NCBI RefSeq assembly: GCF_003369915.1
Contig: NC_046677.1
Location: 23,020,913-23,084,912, forward strand
Source of the DNA: Drosophila miranda
Taxonomy: Eukaryota > Arthropoda > Insecta > Diptera > Drosophilidae
DNA length: 64,000 nt
Reading direction: 5' to 3'
A program made the translations under genes and the position numbers. Positions 1 through 12,376 of this stretch are shown in pieces (within the stretch, counting starts at the first letter, position 1; every line of letters begins with the position of its first letter). The notes under the pieces are model-generated. The model saw nothing but the letters and a program-made list of their open reading frames with translations. It was not told the DNA's origin and made no database searches.

Positions 1-3000
1 AACAGACAACTCTTGAAGATACTTTCATTAGACGCAGCAAAGCGGAAAGGATGCTAAGCGATCTTAAAACAGGGGTATCTATAATCAGATATCAGAAATA
101 ATCAATATATATGCGTGTCTAATCGAATGGAATGCATGGGTTTTTCTTAGTTTCCCCTTGGCAACTGCCATTGCCTTTGGTTGCACCTGCAACAATAAAA
201 GAGTCTCATTTCCTGCCACACCACAGACACAGCTGTACTATAAACCCATCAGACAATTGCACTAAATTCCAAAGACTTATCGCCATAATCGGGGGGAGGG
301 GGAAAGTCTTATCAGTAAGAAGAATGACCGTGAATCCATTGTAAATCTATATATTGTACACTGAATGATACACATACTCCGTCAGACTGCACTTTGAACT
401 GGGAAAGTGCAATGCAGTTCCCAATGTGGGACTCAATTGTAAATTTCCATGGAAAATTTCTGTGTGAAAGGACCGAAACTAGGACAATGCTGGGGAAACC
501 CGACATGCAGGGGCGAGACCCTTGAGATGGCTGCAAAAAGGGCAATTAATAGCAACAATAAAACGCAATCAGACAACAAAAGTGATAAGAAAGCAGACGA
601 CACAAGATGTCTGCGACGTGGCCCCATGCGATGGGGAATGGGGCAGGGGGCAGGGGCGGGGGCGGGGGCAGGGGCGGAAGTGTGTCTTCGACAAACATCA
701 GCTGAAGTGCACCGCAGAAATTCAACAATAAATCAACAATTAATCAAGCTATTGTTCGCTTCAAGTAGATCCAGTTCCACAGAACGTTGCAAAAACAAAA
801 ATAGACACAAAAATCAGAGGTGGAATGGAATTAGAATCAAATCGAACCGAGACGAGGCCAGTTCCGTAAATCAGTTAGTAACGGAAATGCAGTGTTAGCC
901 AGCACAACAAAGCCAATAATTGCTGCTGGAAGGCAAGGCGAGGCGGCAATGTCATCCAAATGATAGAATAGATACGGGCAATACATTTACATGAATGCCA
1001 CAAGTACAGTACGATACAAAACTATAGCTCTAAGCAAATCGTGGAATGTTTTTTTTAGTGTTTTCTAGCATTTTCCGTAAAATGGTTCCATCGGAAATAG
1101 TAGCATTAGGAGAACTGCTGTTTTTAGTCATGCCAACATCTGCCTCGAGACGCACTGTGCAACGTGTGCAACAATCGACTAATCTGGCCTGCCAAACAGT
1201 TTATTGCATTCCCATTGTGGAAATATCTGGATCTAGATGGGGTCTGTGGTCTGGGTGTGGGTGTAATGGATACCAGACTATCTGGAGAGTGGGCTCGTGT
1301 CTGGTTAGAGCCAGTCGCGCCTTCCACCATAACTCACTCGCAACGTTTCTTTCTCTTTCTCTCTCTCAAAAAAATCCACTTGGCACCTTGACAGAAAAGT
1401 GTGACGTCGATGCGGGCCTTTCTTTGCTCGAGTTTTTATTTTCTTCCGAATTTCGCAAAAACGACAAACAGGAGGAACGTCAGACGCCTCCAATGATGGA
1501 AAATTTTCTGGCAAACCACTGGCCCGCCCACGCGCTCTTTGAGGACATTCCACCGCCTTGATCCGATCACATGGTTCACGCTCCCCCCAACCCCGGAGGA
1601 GGAGAAAATAAATCAGAGTCGGTCGAGGCTGGTGACGATATCAACGGTTTACTTTCACCACGAGTCACCCTGTCGGCTTCCCAGCGATTGTGCACAAAAT
1701 TTTGAAGGTCAGGAACCAATCGCGAGAGGACCGAGAGATCACCGACATTCGTAGACAATTTGAGATTATGGGAGGGAGGAGGGTCTGGTGGTGTGCACCC
1801 AGCGCCCACATTTGTTCGATAGAACACTATAAATAGACCCGAAAAAGTGTAAAGCAAGGAAGATTCGGACACCGATAGAAAGCAAACATAAAATAAAATA
1901 AAACAAAAAAAAACCGAATATAATGTTCGGTTGGAAAATGTACTTAGAATTGCTTTTGCGTCAAATAAAAGTGCCGGATATGCGTCTTTCAGAAATAATT
2001 TCAAAGCCAAATTTCCATACCGTATTCTTTCCGTGCGTACATATGCATATATTCATTAAATATTGTTAATTGTGCAGCAATTTAGTTAAATAAGTTCAAT
2101 TCTCTTTCGCAATCAACGAACTCTCATCTCGAACTCCCCCGAAAATGAAAACGAACCCGAACCCGACCCGAACTTCTCTTTTAACAAACTCTCGCTTCGG
2201 ATTCACACTGGCTGTCTGGGGTCCATAAAAATGTAATTTAAGTATCACGTTTGCCCCCAAAAAACAAAAGGAATACACTGATCGTTTATTTACTTGCGAA
2301 GCTATTTTTAATTTTTGGCGTTCTTTGATGGGGTTTTTATGTTGCCTCAGACTTGGGACGGAACTTGTTTCAAGTAGAGTACAAACGAAAGCCCATAAAT
2401 GCTAAAGATCAGTGCAAAAACAAAGCAAAACCAAAGCCAACCAAAATCAAATAAGTTTATGCACGAGGCAACTTCAGAGACAGAGCCAGAGACAGAGTCG
2501 GCTCAAATGTTTAATTTATAATTCCGAGAAGAGTTTTGTCAAAATCGCCGACTTGACCCGGCAGTCGGAAACCGGCAGGTTTCGGTTGTAAACATCAGGC
2601 TCTCAGCCTTAAAATAATTTATCGCCAAAAAATATACAGAACTCCAAAAATAGTAGTAGTTTGTCGGTAAACAAAAGCAGAGCCCCCCGCTTGGAGAAGA
2701 GAAAAAGACAGTTTCAGGCGACAATTAATCAAAGCTGTTTCATGTTTCAATCATTTAAATTCTTGGAAGGAAGATGTGCTTAGTGGATCTTTGATAACTT
2801 GAATTAGCCTGAATTAGGGCAGGTATACGATTTTCGGCTGATTAAATTATTATCGTTGTTTCTAAATGAGACTTTAATTTGAAACGTTTCGATAAAGATA
2901 TTCAGCAATCCAATAACGGAACTTATCGATAAATGCTTTTTGAATTCTATCATTTCAATCGATTTGAAAATTTCTTGTAACATCACACCCACTACCTCCT

Positions 3001-4906
3001 ACCCTACCCTACTTCCTTCACTGCCTTTTGATTAGCAAATATTCATTTGTGGTATTAATCGATCTTTATCGATATAGCGATAGTAATTTCCGGCACACGC
3101 TTTCTTATGGCAGAAAGACCGAGAGACATATATGCGATCGTTGCAATTAGCATTGATTCGAGACACTGTGTCAGGTGTCAATACATGTCTCAGAAATTAA
3201 CAGAGCGATATCTCTTAATGATCTAAACTTTCCCACTGACGTACCATACAGTCGAATGCTAATCACAGATCCTCTGATTATCCATTATCCACAATTTGCT
3301 ATAGCTCTGGTTCCCGACCGAACCGATCTGAACCGATCTGCTCTGTCGATCTGGCGAGCGAAACTGGTCTAAGAAGAAACCTTGCAGTTTTTGGTAGCTT
3401 CCTCTGAAGTGTATTTCGGGCACGTTTTTCTGGTTATATGGGATCGAAAATTTATAACAAACATGACTAGCTATTTTTAGTGATTTTATTTTATTTTTTA
3501 ATGATTTTTGTGTGTGCGCTTTTTGATGCTTCGGTTTCGGACTCGGATTCGGTTTCGGCTGTGCTGAGTGCTAATTTGAATAGAAGTTGAGTGCCGCTTA
3601 GCAGCCAGTCGACGTGTCGATGGCATGTCTAGACGAGCCGAAGCTATTTTGCATGACATTAACATGATATTGGGGCAATAATCAATGAGGTGGGCGTGTT
3701 CCAAACAGACAGGCGATAGACTGGCCCCGATAATAGTACATATAGCGTTTCCTCCACCTGATAACTATGGATGATGGGAAAGTGGTTTGGAGTGCAGCTG
3801 AGCAAGTTTATCTTCCCCTGCCAGATCCCCTGCCCTGCCTGGCACTGGCACTACTTAATAAGCGGACAGCTTAAGAGTATACATTTATACACACGCTCGG
3901 GCCCAAAGATCGCGAATTGAAGTTGGGGTTCATCGAAGTTCAACGGCATTCGTATTCGAGATTTGTGTGCATTTGCCCTGCCCGAACAATGCACTTTGCC
4001 ACTTAATAACCGCCCAAGAGCCAAGATCCGAAGATCCCAATGACAGTCCACAAAAACGCAAGTCGAAATGACAGCCAGTCTCAGAGCTGGGGAGTCGGGG
4101 CAGCTTAATGGCCACAGAATGATCATCATGTTTGTGTTTGTGTTTTTTTGTTTGTGGCCCAGAGCTGTATCAGGCGACTGACAGTCCAGGTCCATTGGTC
4201 TCTCATGTAGCTGCTGCACCCACACCCAGGGATCCGTTTCGATCCTCAAATCAAATTCATGTGCAATTCGGTATGCTATTGAGGTCACATCATTGACAGT
4301 TTATTGTCATTGGGTTTTTATTGGCTCATTAACATGGGTAATGTAATTAATGTGTTTATCTGAGATGTGGATCGTGTAATGAAAACAACGGATTACATCA
4401 GATATTGTAATGGAGAGGAAGCGAGCTGATAAGGTTAGGCTGTGATTTTGCATATCCAATAACTAAACTAACGAATGATAAACGAAATGACAGAACACCA
4501 TTTTAGTGATGGAATGAGTTCGTTCAGTTTGCTATAGTCAGATATAGGTAGATCTTTTGGATTCTCGGAGTCCCCGTTTTCATCTACCATTCTTGGAACT
4601 AAAGATTGAAAATTAATTTTGACCTATATGATCATTCTAAAGAATTCCCCAGAACTTTCGTTTCAAAAGTAATGAAATAATGTATCGTTATCAGAAATTC
4701 CGGTCGCCTGTTTTCGAAGCTCTGGGAATATTCCACGCGAATTTTAAGCACCTAACCTTTCGACGACCTAGACAATGAGCATTAGAATTATTTATGTACT
4801 CGCACAAGCCAAGCCGCCACGAGGTGACTGCCCGCAATCGCTATAGTATTTGGGAACCTCCGAATGATTTTATACAAAATCTAATATATTCTTCTCTTCC
4901 TTTCAG
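1..4906. other. Upstream non-coding region, no gene supported
   Basis: I see no reading frame here with protein-like composition or matching splice sites. The region is AT-rich with simple-sequence patches. It holds a G/C-rich run at about 636-678 (repeated GGGGCAGGGGC units) and TATCGAT-type motifs near 2924 and 3070. It probably contains the 5' end or first intron of the plus-strand transporter that begins in phase at 4907, because that gene needs an upstream exon ending one base into a codon. Confidence 0.5.
636..678 (+). repeat. G-rich low-complexity tract
   Basis: A run of GGGG blocks separated by CA or C gives at least six G-tracts of four or more bases within about 45 bases. The pattern is compatible with a G-quadruplex on the plus strand. 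No gene context is visible. Confidence 0.6.
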
Positions 4907-6613
4907 AGTATCTATCATGTCGCCAAGTACTCAATCTGCTGACCATGCTGGGCTTTATGCTGAACTATGCCCTGAGAGTGAACCTCACCATAGCCATTGT
5001 GGATATGGTGCGGCCAAATGCCAGCGAATCCATCAATAGCACCCTAACGGGTAACGCCACTGCCAGCAACAGTTCCAGTTCCAGTCCCGACGGTGTGGAG
5101 GTATTTGAGGAGCGTTTCCCATGGGATTCCTACCAGACCAACTTCGTGCTGGGCTCCTTCTTCTGGGGATACATCCTCACGGAGCTGCCCGGCGGCCGTC
5201 TGGCCGAACTGATCGGCGGTGTACGCGTCTTTGGACATTCCATGCTGTGGGCCAGTCTGTTGACCTTGATCACGCCGCTGGCGGCGCACATCAACTACGT
5301 GGTCCTAATCATAGTCCGTGTCGTGCTCGGCTTCATGTTGGGCGCCTCCTGGCCGGCCATTCATCCGGTGGCAGCTGTCTGGATACCACCCATGGAGCGA
5401 TCCAAGTTCATGTCCAATATGATGGGTAAGTCCACCACCCAACCGAATCCATCGAATCCATGCTAACTATTCTTGCCTTCTTCTTGTAGCTTCCTCGCTG
5501 GGAGCGGCCATTACCATGCCTGTCTGTGGCTACCTCATCTCCGTCGCTGGCTGGGCCAGTGTCTTCTATTTGACGGGAGCCGTGGGTCTGGTTTGGTCCC
5601 TGTGCTGGTTCACCTTTGTCTACGAGACCCCCGCCACCCATCCACGCATCAGCGCCGAGGAGCGACGCGAGATCGAGGATGCCATCGGCACATCCACCTC
5701 CAAGAAGCGTCCCAGCCACGTGCCCTGGGGCCAGCTGCTCTGTTCGCCCGCCGTTTGGGCCATCATCAGCTGCCACGGTCTGGCCGTCTTTGGTTTCTTC
5801 ACGGTTGTCAATCAGCTGCCCACGTTCATGTCTCAGATCCTGCACTTTGACATCAAGCAGGTGGGTTTATCAAAGGGGGGAGCGCTACATCACGAATGCT
5901 AAATGGTTCTTTTGTATCTTTTGCAGAACGGCCTCTTCTCCTCGCTCCCCTATCTGGGAAAGTATGTAATGGCAGTGGCCTCATCCTACCTGGCCGATTA
6001 CCTGCGCAAGAAGGGCACCCTGAGCACGACAGCCACAAGGAAGCTCTTTACAACATTTGGTGAGTCCTTGAGCCAAGTCCATTGACTGAACGTTTACTAA
6101 CTCTAAATCTTTGATTATAGCTCTGGTCACTCCTGGTCTGCTGATGATTGTGCAAGTCTTCCTGGGCTACGATGCCACCTGGTCTGTGACGATCTTCTCG
6201 CTGGCCCTGTTCGCCCATGGAGCTGTCACGGCTGGCTATTTGGGCAATGGTCTGGATATTGCGCCAAACTTTGGCGGAACCATCTTCGGCTTGGCCAATA
6301 CGCTGTCTTCGTTTGGCGGTTTCCTGTCCACGTGGATGGTTGGAGCCCTGACCTATCATGATGTAAGTGGAGAAAATAACTCCTCTTAAGGATCTAGATC
6401 TAGGTTTACTAATTGAATATCCCCCAAAAACAGAAATCCTTCCATCAATGGCAAATTGTGTTCTGGATACTGGCGGCCACATATATCTCTGGAGCAGTGG
6501 TGTTTGTCGTCCTGGGCTCCGGTGAGCTGCAGCCGTGGAATAATCCACCAGAGCGCAAGAAGATCAGCGATGTCACCCAGGAGGAGGGTGTGCCACTCAA
6601 GAGCGAGAAGTAA
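4907..6613 (+). CDS. SLC17-like major facilitator transporter (putative anion/phosphate cotransporter), 5' exon missing
   Basis: This is a multi-pass plasma- or organelle-membrane transporter of the major facilitator superfamily. The exons are 4907-5425, 5490-5860, 5927-6059, 6121-6362 and 6434-6613, with stop TAA at 6611. Together they encode about 481 residues, near full length for SLC17 proteins. Helix 1 carries NYALRVNLTIAIVDMV, and an N-glycosylated loop follows (NSTL, NATA, NSSS sites). The conserved helix 2/3 signature ELPGGRLAE comes next, and about ten further hydrophobic segments alternate with short loops. The first exon shown begins on the second base of a codon, so a short upstream coding exon exists that I could not place; the ATG at 4919 is out of frame. 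An AATAAA lies at about 6620. Flies have many paralogues in this family, usually annotated as inorganic phosphate cotransporters or sialin-like. The substrate cannot be told from sequence. Confidence 0.9.
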
Positions 6614-7839
6614 ATCTTGAATAAACGGAAATTTAAAGGAATTCTAAATTTGAGCATCCCACCACCACCACCACACCTCCATCCGCACAAGTTATAGTAG
6701 TTTCTACTGCACGTTTGAGATTTATGATGATTTCTTAGTCAAAACCAAACCTCGGGCAGATGGAGCACATTGAAGCACTGAAAACGGAAAAAACATGATA
6801 CGAAAGACATTACTTTTATAAATACTTTCTTTATACATACAATCCTCTCACAAACAACCCTTCCACACACCATTCACACATGTCTGCTTAATGGAAATTG
6901 ACTATAATGATAAGTAATATTTACTTTAGAGGAGCTCCTTCAACAGGCAGGCAGGCAGGCGGGCGGCATCCCCATATGTTAGCTGTGAAGTCCGCTAACT
7001 ACTTCTTTTCTATGTACTAGTATGTCTATAAATTAATATAAATATAAATGTATGTGTAGTCTAAATGATTTATAGTATTCTTTATGTCCATGGAGTGCCC
7101 TGCCCCGATAGGGCACGAAATGATTTGTCTAATTTATAATGTAGTCCTAAATCTTGTTTAGCTTAGAGGAACAAAATACTTATGCTAGTAGCTAAATACG
7201 AGTACAATACATACGGATACGCAGTTTGCAGTTGGCAGATGCAGTTTGCAGTTAGTGTAGCTCTAAGTTGAGTGAACAATGAATGTGTCATCTGTACTAT
7301 ACTCGATTTCGATAATTTATGTAATTAATTTAAACATTTTCTAAGTTGATAATAAAGCTTAACAACCAAAATAAATCATACATATGTATACTTAATATTA
7401 AAGTCAAAGTAAGGCCGCTGTGGTACATTATAACATCAATCCGATATTGGCTATCATATCTCTTCACTGTATTACTGATAGTGCTAAACTTCGGTATATC
7501 TGTATATAGCTATACGGAAATGGGAACCAAAAGCGCGTAAAAGTTATTACCGAAGATTTGTTAGAAAATTGGTCTAGATCATGGAATACATATATAGTAC
7601 GTAAAGATATAATATGCATAGATCGCCTCGGCTAATATACATTATAGGTATAATGTATTATAATAATCTTTCATAATTTATGTATGTACATATTATCTAT
7701 ATTTGTCTAGAATCTTTCGCTAAATCATCGGTGCTAAATCATTAGCAGAAGGCGGTTTCATGAGAAATCAAATATGTAAGGTAAAAACTAACTACATGAC
7801 ATAACATACAAGTATACATGGCGCCACCATGTCAGCGGT
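6614..7839. other. 3' UTR and AT-rich intergenic DNA
   Basis: After the transporter stop codon there is an AATAAA at about 6620, then AT-rich sequence with a short GGCAGGCAGGCGGGC repeat near 6950 and several later AATAAA-like hexamers. No reading frame here looks real. The region ends at the edge of the Helentron-like copy H1. Confidence 0.5.
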
Positions 7840-8777
7840 CACTTCTTGGACTACAAAATTGCATTGCTGTACATGTAAAAATGGTGTATATACCATGTAC
7901 AGTGTTAGATACAAGTAAACAGTAGGCGCGATGTTCAAAAGTGAGAATCAGGTGTGATAAGTTTATTATAAGTGATAAGTTGATAAGTTATATTGTGACC
8001 GATGTGGGAAATCTCGACTTGGCTACACGGGCAATAGGGATATTGCCCATCGATGTTTATGTGGACCTATTTTGGAGAGACATTACCCTGATTAAATTGG
8101 TTTGGATGGCAGGTAAATTCTGTATGATTTTGTTATACCCGATACTCAAAATGAGTATTGGGGTATATTAGATTTGTGGTAAAAGTGGATGTGTGTAACG
8201 TCCAAAAGGAATCGTTTCCGACCCCATAAAGTATATATATTCTTGATCAGCATCAATAGCCGAGTCGATTGAGCCATGTCTGTCTGTCCGTCTGTCCGTC
8301 CGTCCGTCTGTCCGTCTGTCCGTCCCCTTCAGCGCCTAGTGCTCAAAGACTATAAGAGCGAGAGCAACGATGTTTTGGATCCAGACTTCTGTGATATGTC
8401 ACTGCTACAAGAATATTTCAAAACTTTGCCCCGCCCACTTCCGCCCCCACAAAGGGCGAAAATCTGTGGCATCCACAATTTCGACGATACGAGAAAACTA
8501 AAACCGCAGAATCATAGATAATGATCATATCTATCAGATTGCTGAATCTGGATCAGATCAGATCATTTTTATAGCCAAAAGGAACAAATCAATTTGCACT
8601 GGCTACGCAGCCCCCGACGTCACGATCAGACTGATTTTCTGTCTCTCTCGCACGCACTCTTTGTCGTGTCGTTCAAATTAGCGGCGTCTGCCGGAGTGGC
8701 TCTCTCTCCTACTGACTTAGTATCGGGTATAACTGTAGAGTTGCGGTGTACGCTGCAACTCACAACGTTCCCCCTCG
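7840..8777 (+). mobile_element. Helentron-like (DINE-1/SGM/ISY type) non-autonomous element, copy H1
   Basis: This segment is matched over most of its length by the segment at 14072-15413, and both begin with CACTTCTTGGACT. Internal marks are a block of GTCTGTCC/GTCCGTCC repeats at about 8277-8325 and an internal motif (TATACCCGATACTCAAAATG) near 8135. Near the right end is a hairpin (GTTGCGGTGTACGCTGCAAC, 8741-8760) just before the terminus at CCCCCTCGTTT. Short tandem blocks plus a hairpin close to the 3' end, without terminal inverted repeats, are typical of Helentron-derived DINE-1/SGM elements of Drosophila. Family assignment is from memory. The small reading frames in it (7941-8171, 8276-8521) are not convincing genes. 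H1 lacks about 400 bp of internal sequence present in H2. Confidence 0.75.
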
Positions 8778-10468
8778 TTTTTTATACAAACAGCAAAAAG
8801 TAAACTAAAAAAAAAAAAAAAAAAAAACAACAAAATTTGGATCATTTGAAACATTTTAGTTGATTTTGCCATCTCTACGTAGATCAGAACGGAGCTCAGG
8901 GTCGGCGACTGCGGGCGTACACAGAGGTATACATTTGCTTTCGGTTTGCGGTACATCGAACACAGTGTAAGCATAAATGGTATTGTGGTGGTAAAGTTTT
9001 TGTTTGTTTAAATTTTAACTTTTTCTAGGCGGCTGATATCACCACATGTTACACGCCTCGACAATCGTCTGGGCAGTACACTACGTTTCCCGGGGAGTGA
9101 CATGGATGCCACAAGATATGAAAAGACATAGTTGCACATTTTTGGTCGATGAATGAAGAAGCGTATGAAGTCATTGCATTAGTTACTCTACATTTATTTT
9201 GATACTAAAAATGATTATATTTTGATACTAAAAATGATTATATTTTGATACTAGAATACACAAAGATGTCTAATTATTTTTATTGACAACGATTGGGCCA
9301 AAAATATAAATTTAAATCATAGCATAGCAATCATAGCGCTATTCTGTAAAATCAAAATAAATTCATATAAGCTCGACGCGGACTGAGAAAACAAAAATTT
9401 TGTGCATAACAATAAATAAAATTGCATTTCCATTTACTTTTAGCGTTTCTTGGGTTCAGGATCAGGAGCAGGAACCGGAGCCGGAACTCCCCATTTGGTC
9501 AATTGGCAATTATCTCGATGAATTAGCAGCCGGACAATGGCACAGCAGAAGCGCGTCGCATCCATCCCAGGACACTGAACGAGTGTTGGACATTATACAG
9601 CGAATTCTTTGCGAAAAGAAACCTGCGCCATGCCCCAACATGATTCGTATGATAAGCACTTGTACCTGGTTGCATATAATTCTCCCTGAAATAACCACAC
9701 ACCTCTATGTTTCATTTTGTATAAAAATATATAATTCTCAAGTTTATCAAAATATATTAACTTCATTGTCCTTTGTTTGCTTTGAACTAGAGATATGCCG
9801 ACATGCATTCGAACAGTAGGAGCACAAGCACCTCGAGCTCTGCTGATACTATTGAAGAGATATGTTCAAGATACGCTCACTTCGAAGATCCTGACCCCAG
9901 ACCCCTGACCCGATCCGATACCAGGAGGAAATGTGTTTACCTGTTTGAATAGTCAGCACATTAGTCTAATCGTAAATTAAGTTTATATTTTTCTTCAATA
10001 AAACGAACCTGTAGTTTTTTGTGTTGACTGTTACCAAACTTTTTTGTGTGCACCAGATCTACACAGGAATACGCCTTGAATTGTGTTAGTCGCTTAAATT
10101 GATGGGGGGGCTCTACAATGCCTATATTTTAGTGATCGCCCAGCGATTCCGAGTATATGACCGATGAGACCACTGAAAATGACCGCGAAGCCGGGATCTC
10201 CTATGACGAATTTGTGCCCACGAGTCGCTCCTCAGTGCTGCCCGTCGGCGGGGCTCAGCATCAGCGCAATCGCGTGGCTGTGCCACGAATTCGCCATGTC
10301 CTCGTAAACCACAATTCGGTGGCGTCGGCCGCCAACACACCGTCAAAGCAGGCGGTCAATCAGGAGGAGAGGCCTCGATTTGGCAATCAATTGAAGCTCC
10401 CGTCGCCACGTGAAAGTCGCATGTGGCCGAATCCACGATGAGATTATCTATCGAAATTGCTACTAAAA
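8778..10468 (+). repeat. Duplicated unit B, copy 1 (about 1.69 kb)
   Basis: This segment is repeated in direct orientation at about 12377-14067 (constant offset 3599). I could spot only about half a dozen base differences, so the duplication is recent or the copies are being homogenised. The unit starts beside an A-rich run (A20 or longer) and holds two protein-like stretches with intron-like DNA around them (see the CDS entry). The left edge abuts the 3' end of H1. The right edge changes abruptly to unrelated AT-rich DNA after TACTAAAA. Confidence 0.9.
9443..10440 (+). CDS. Uncharacterised gene or captured gene fragments in unit B1
   Basis: I do not recognise this gene. Three stretches look coding. 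From 9443, after a TTTTAG acceptor, one reads about 70 residues including LPIWSIGNYLDELAAGQW and ERVLDIIQRILCEKK. From 9790, after an ACTAG acceptor, another reads a serine/threonine-rich tail with EEICSRYAHFEDPDPRP and stops at 9948. From about 10149, after a CCCAG acceptor, a third reads a polar stretch starting DSEYMTDETTEND and stopping at 10439. An ATG at 10157 is available for the last part. I could not join the first two pieces with a strong donor site, and one stop-coded tail precedes the third, so this may be two genes or broken exons captured from elsewhere. The copy in B2 keeps the same frames. Confidence 0.4.
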
Positions 10469-10653
10469 TGTACCTATATTTTTGGAATTTGGAATTTTTA
10501 TTTGCGTTTTATGTTTGATTTTATTTTATGTACCTTTATCTGTTTATCTCTGTTTCATTTATTTTCGATGTTGGCCCAATTAAAATTAAAAAAATTAAAA
10601 AATTACGAGTATATGTCGTGTGTCAGATGTACCAGTAGAACGATTGAGAGAAA
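10469..10653. other. AT-rich spacer between unit B1 and the TIR element
   Basis: This is very AT-rich sequence with no coding signal and no counterpart beside unit B2. It may be old flanking DNA or part of an older insertion. Confidence 0.4.
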
Positions 10654-10832
10654 TTATGCTTAAACTTATTTGAAAAAATTAATCCAAAATAAATATTTCT
10701 AAAAATTTTAAATTTTATTTTTGTGTGTTTAACTCCGGACGCTCCGAACTATACTGATATTTTTCCAGCAGTCTCATACGAAATCGATTTTGACATTAGG
10801 GGTTTTTGGGAGCATGGATTGCTTGTTTCAGT
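10654..10832 (+). repeat. Left terminal inverted repeat of the 1.7 kb element
   Basis: This pairs with 12184-12363 in reverse complement. The best-conserved parts are GCTTAAAC at the tip, AATAAATATTTCT and TATACTGATATTTTTCCAG. Confidence 0.75.
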
Positions 10833-10917
10833 TTTTTGTGAATTGTGCGTTGACTCGGTTTTGACAATTTTTCGACATCCCTAAAGTCTCAATTTGTGCT
10901 TCCGTACCTTTTTTTAG

Positions 10918-11244
10918 ATGACTGACCTTGATAAACCGTATTTGATTATCCACTATAAATTGTCATATGAAGTCAGCGAGGACGAGTGGGAGGAAGATAG
11001 CGAGGAAGAGTGGGAGTGGGAGGATGAGAGTGATCTATACACCTTGCTAGACGGCGGGGGCAGCGAGAAATCGAGCGACTTTTTACGACGTTGGTCGAGA
11101 ATTTTAACCGAACTTTGTATACATTCGGGGAATGTGTCCCAACTAAGATCTCTTTTAGCATTGAAGCATTCATATTTTAGATTTCATTATTGTTTTTACG
11201 AGTACATATTTCCGAAACAGTCTCTATTTGAAATAGTAAATTGA
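10918..11244 (+). CDS. Acidic open reading frame inside the TIR element
   Basis: The 108-codon frame opens with an ATG directly after TTTTTTTAG, which could also serve as a splice acceptor. Residues 20-42 are dominated by E, D and W in repeated (E/D)EWE patterns. The rest has hydrophobic and basic residues without a recognisable domain. It could be a remnant of an element-encoded protein or a chance frame. No stronger claim is possible. Confidence 0.25.
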   Translation: MTDLDKPYLIIHYKLSYEVSEDEWEEDSEEEWEWEDESDLYTLLDGGGSEKSSDFLRRWSRILTELCIHSGNVSQLRSLLALKHSYFRFHYCFYEYIFPKQSLFEIVN

Positions 11245-12183
11245 ATTAGTAATGATTTAAATCAGCTTGGAAAACAGAGTTTTAATACTAATTAAAGTAA
11301 ATAAGCGTAACATTTCATGCTCACTTACGTTTCACTTTATGCTCATTACAATACAATACAATACAATAGAAAGGCGTTCTCAAAATTGGCCAATCTTGTA
11401 GAAAAGTTATTCATCAATCAGATAAAATGATGTGTTTAGGGGTGTCGGTCAAAATCGAGGAATATGATTTCCATACATGGACAGAGAACGATTAACCCAT
11501 TATCGACCAGCTTGTACTAAAATAAACTCCACTGAAGTAGTTCAGCGTTTAGGTGGAAGATATCGTGGTTTTTTTTGCAAGCAAAGGGGAAGGATAGGAT
11601 GGATCTACAAAAATAATTTACAAACAGTATTATTTTCCGCGGTTAACCACTAACCATACAGTGTGGTTAGTGGTTTAACTGTTTAAATAAATGGCGCTTA
11701 AGTGGATAAGTTTGGTTTTTCATCGGTATATTTGCGGTATTTCGGAGGGTTAGACGGTCCCTCCCCTGCTGCTCTCCCCTGCAACGAAAAAAATGAGCCG
11801 TAATTTTCATGGGAAAAAACAGACAATACCTTGATGAACATTCGAACATACCATGTTTCACTGCAATTTCGCAGCAGGCGGATTTTGAATTTGAATGAAA
11901 CGGCCTTGCAGCCCCCCATTTGGAACGAGTGGGGACAGTAGCCGTAGCCGTTACCATTAGCGTTTAGTCGTCATGTAAAAAATGCACCAAAATGTAAATA
12001 TTGTAGAAACGATTCGAAATCATAAATTTCAAAGAAATTGATTCACTGCCTTCGAAATGAGATATACTCTTTTGATTACGAAAACAGCTGGACTAAAGGA
12101 AAAAGGTGGCCAAATTTTTCAAGTTAATCCACTTCTTTGGCATTAGCTGCTCCATATTGTATTGTTTCATATTATTTACAATA

Positions 12184-12363
12184 AGCAAGCAATCCATGCC
12201 CTACAAAACCCCAGATGTCAAATTCGATGTTGTGTGAGAATACTGGAAAAATATCAGTATAGTCCGGAACGTGCGGAGTAAAACACAAAAAAATTAAATT
12301 TTAAAAATTCTAAATTTTGAGAAATATTTATTTCGGTTTTTTTTCAATTAGGTTTAAGCATAA
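12184..12363 (-). repeat. Right terminal inverted repeat of the 1.7 kb element
   Basis: This is the reverse complement of the left repeat at 10654-10832, with scattered substitutions and small indels. It ends at GTTTAAGCATAA, just before the start of unit B2. Confidence 0.75.
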
Positions 12364-12376
12364 AGTGATTCTTTTT

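Larger units (their letters stand above)
10654..12363. mobile_element. 1.7 kb DNA-transposon-like element with about 180 bp terminal inverted repeats
   Basis: The left end (from TTATGCTTAAAC at 10654 to GGATTGCTTG at about 10829) returns as an imperfect reverse complement at about 12184-12363. Both inverted repeats share TATACTGATATTTTTCCAG, a CTCCG-rich patch and an ATAAATATTTCT block. Identity is roughly 75-80 percent by eye, so the element is old. Inside is one open frame at 10918-11244 beginning MTDLDKPY, with a strongly acidic stretch rich in E, D and W. No transposase catalytic motif is visible. No clear target-site duplication is seen (GAGAAA to the left, AGTGATT to the right). It could be a non-autonomous member of a P, hAT or similar family; I cannot assign it. 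Confidence 0.7.

Noticed and set aside
449-898. 149-codon plus-strand frame
   Set aside because: It runs through the G-rich repeat (GAGAGAGA residues) and shows no domain, splice partner or protein-like pattern.
5408-5845. Long minus-strand frame antisense to the transporter
   Set aside because: It is a shadow of the GC-rich coding exon, and the sense frame has clear homology.
8276-8521. Plus-strand frames in the Helentron-like copies (also 14508-14783)
   Set aside because: They read through the GTCTGTCC repeat block and occur in a non-autonomous element, with no known protein.
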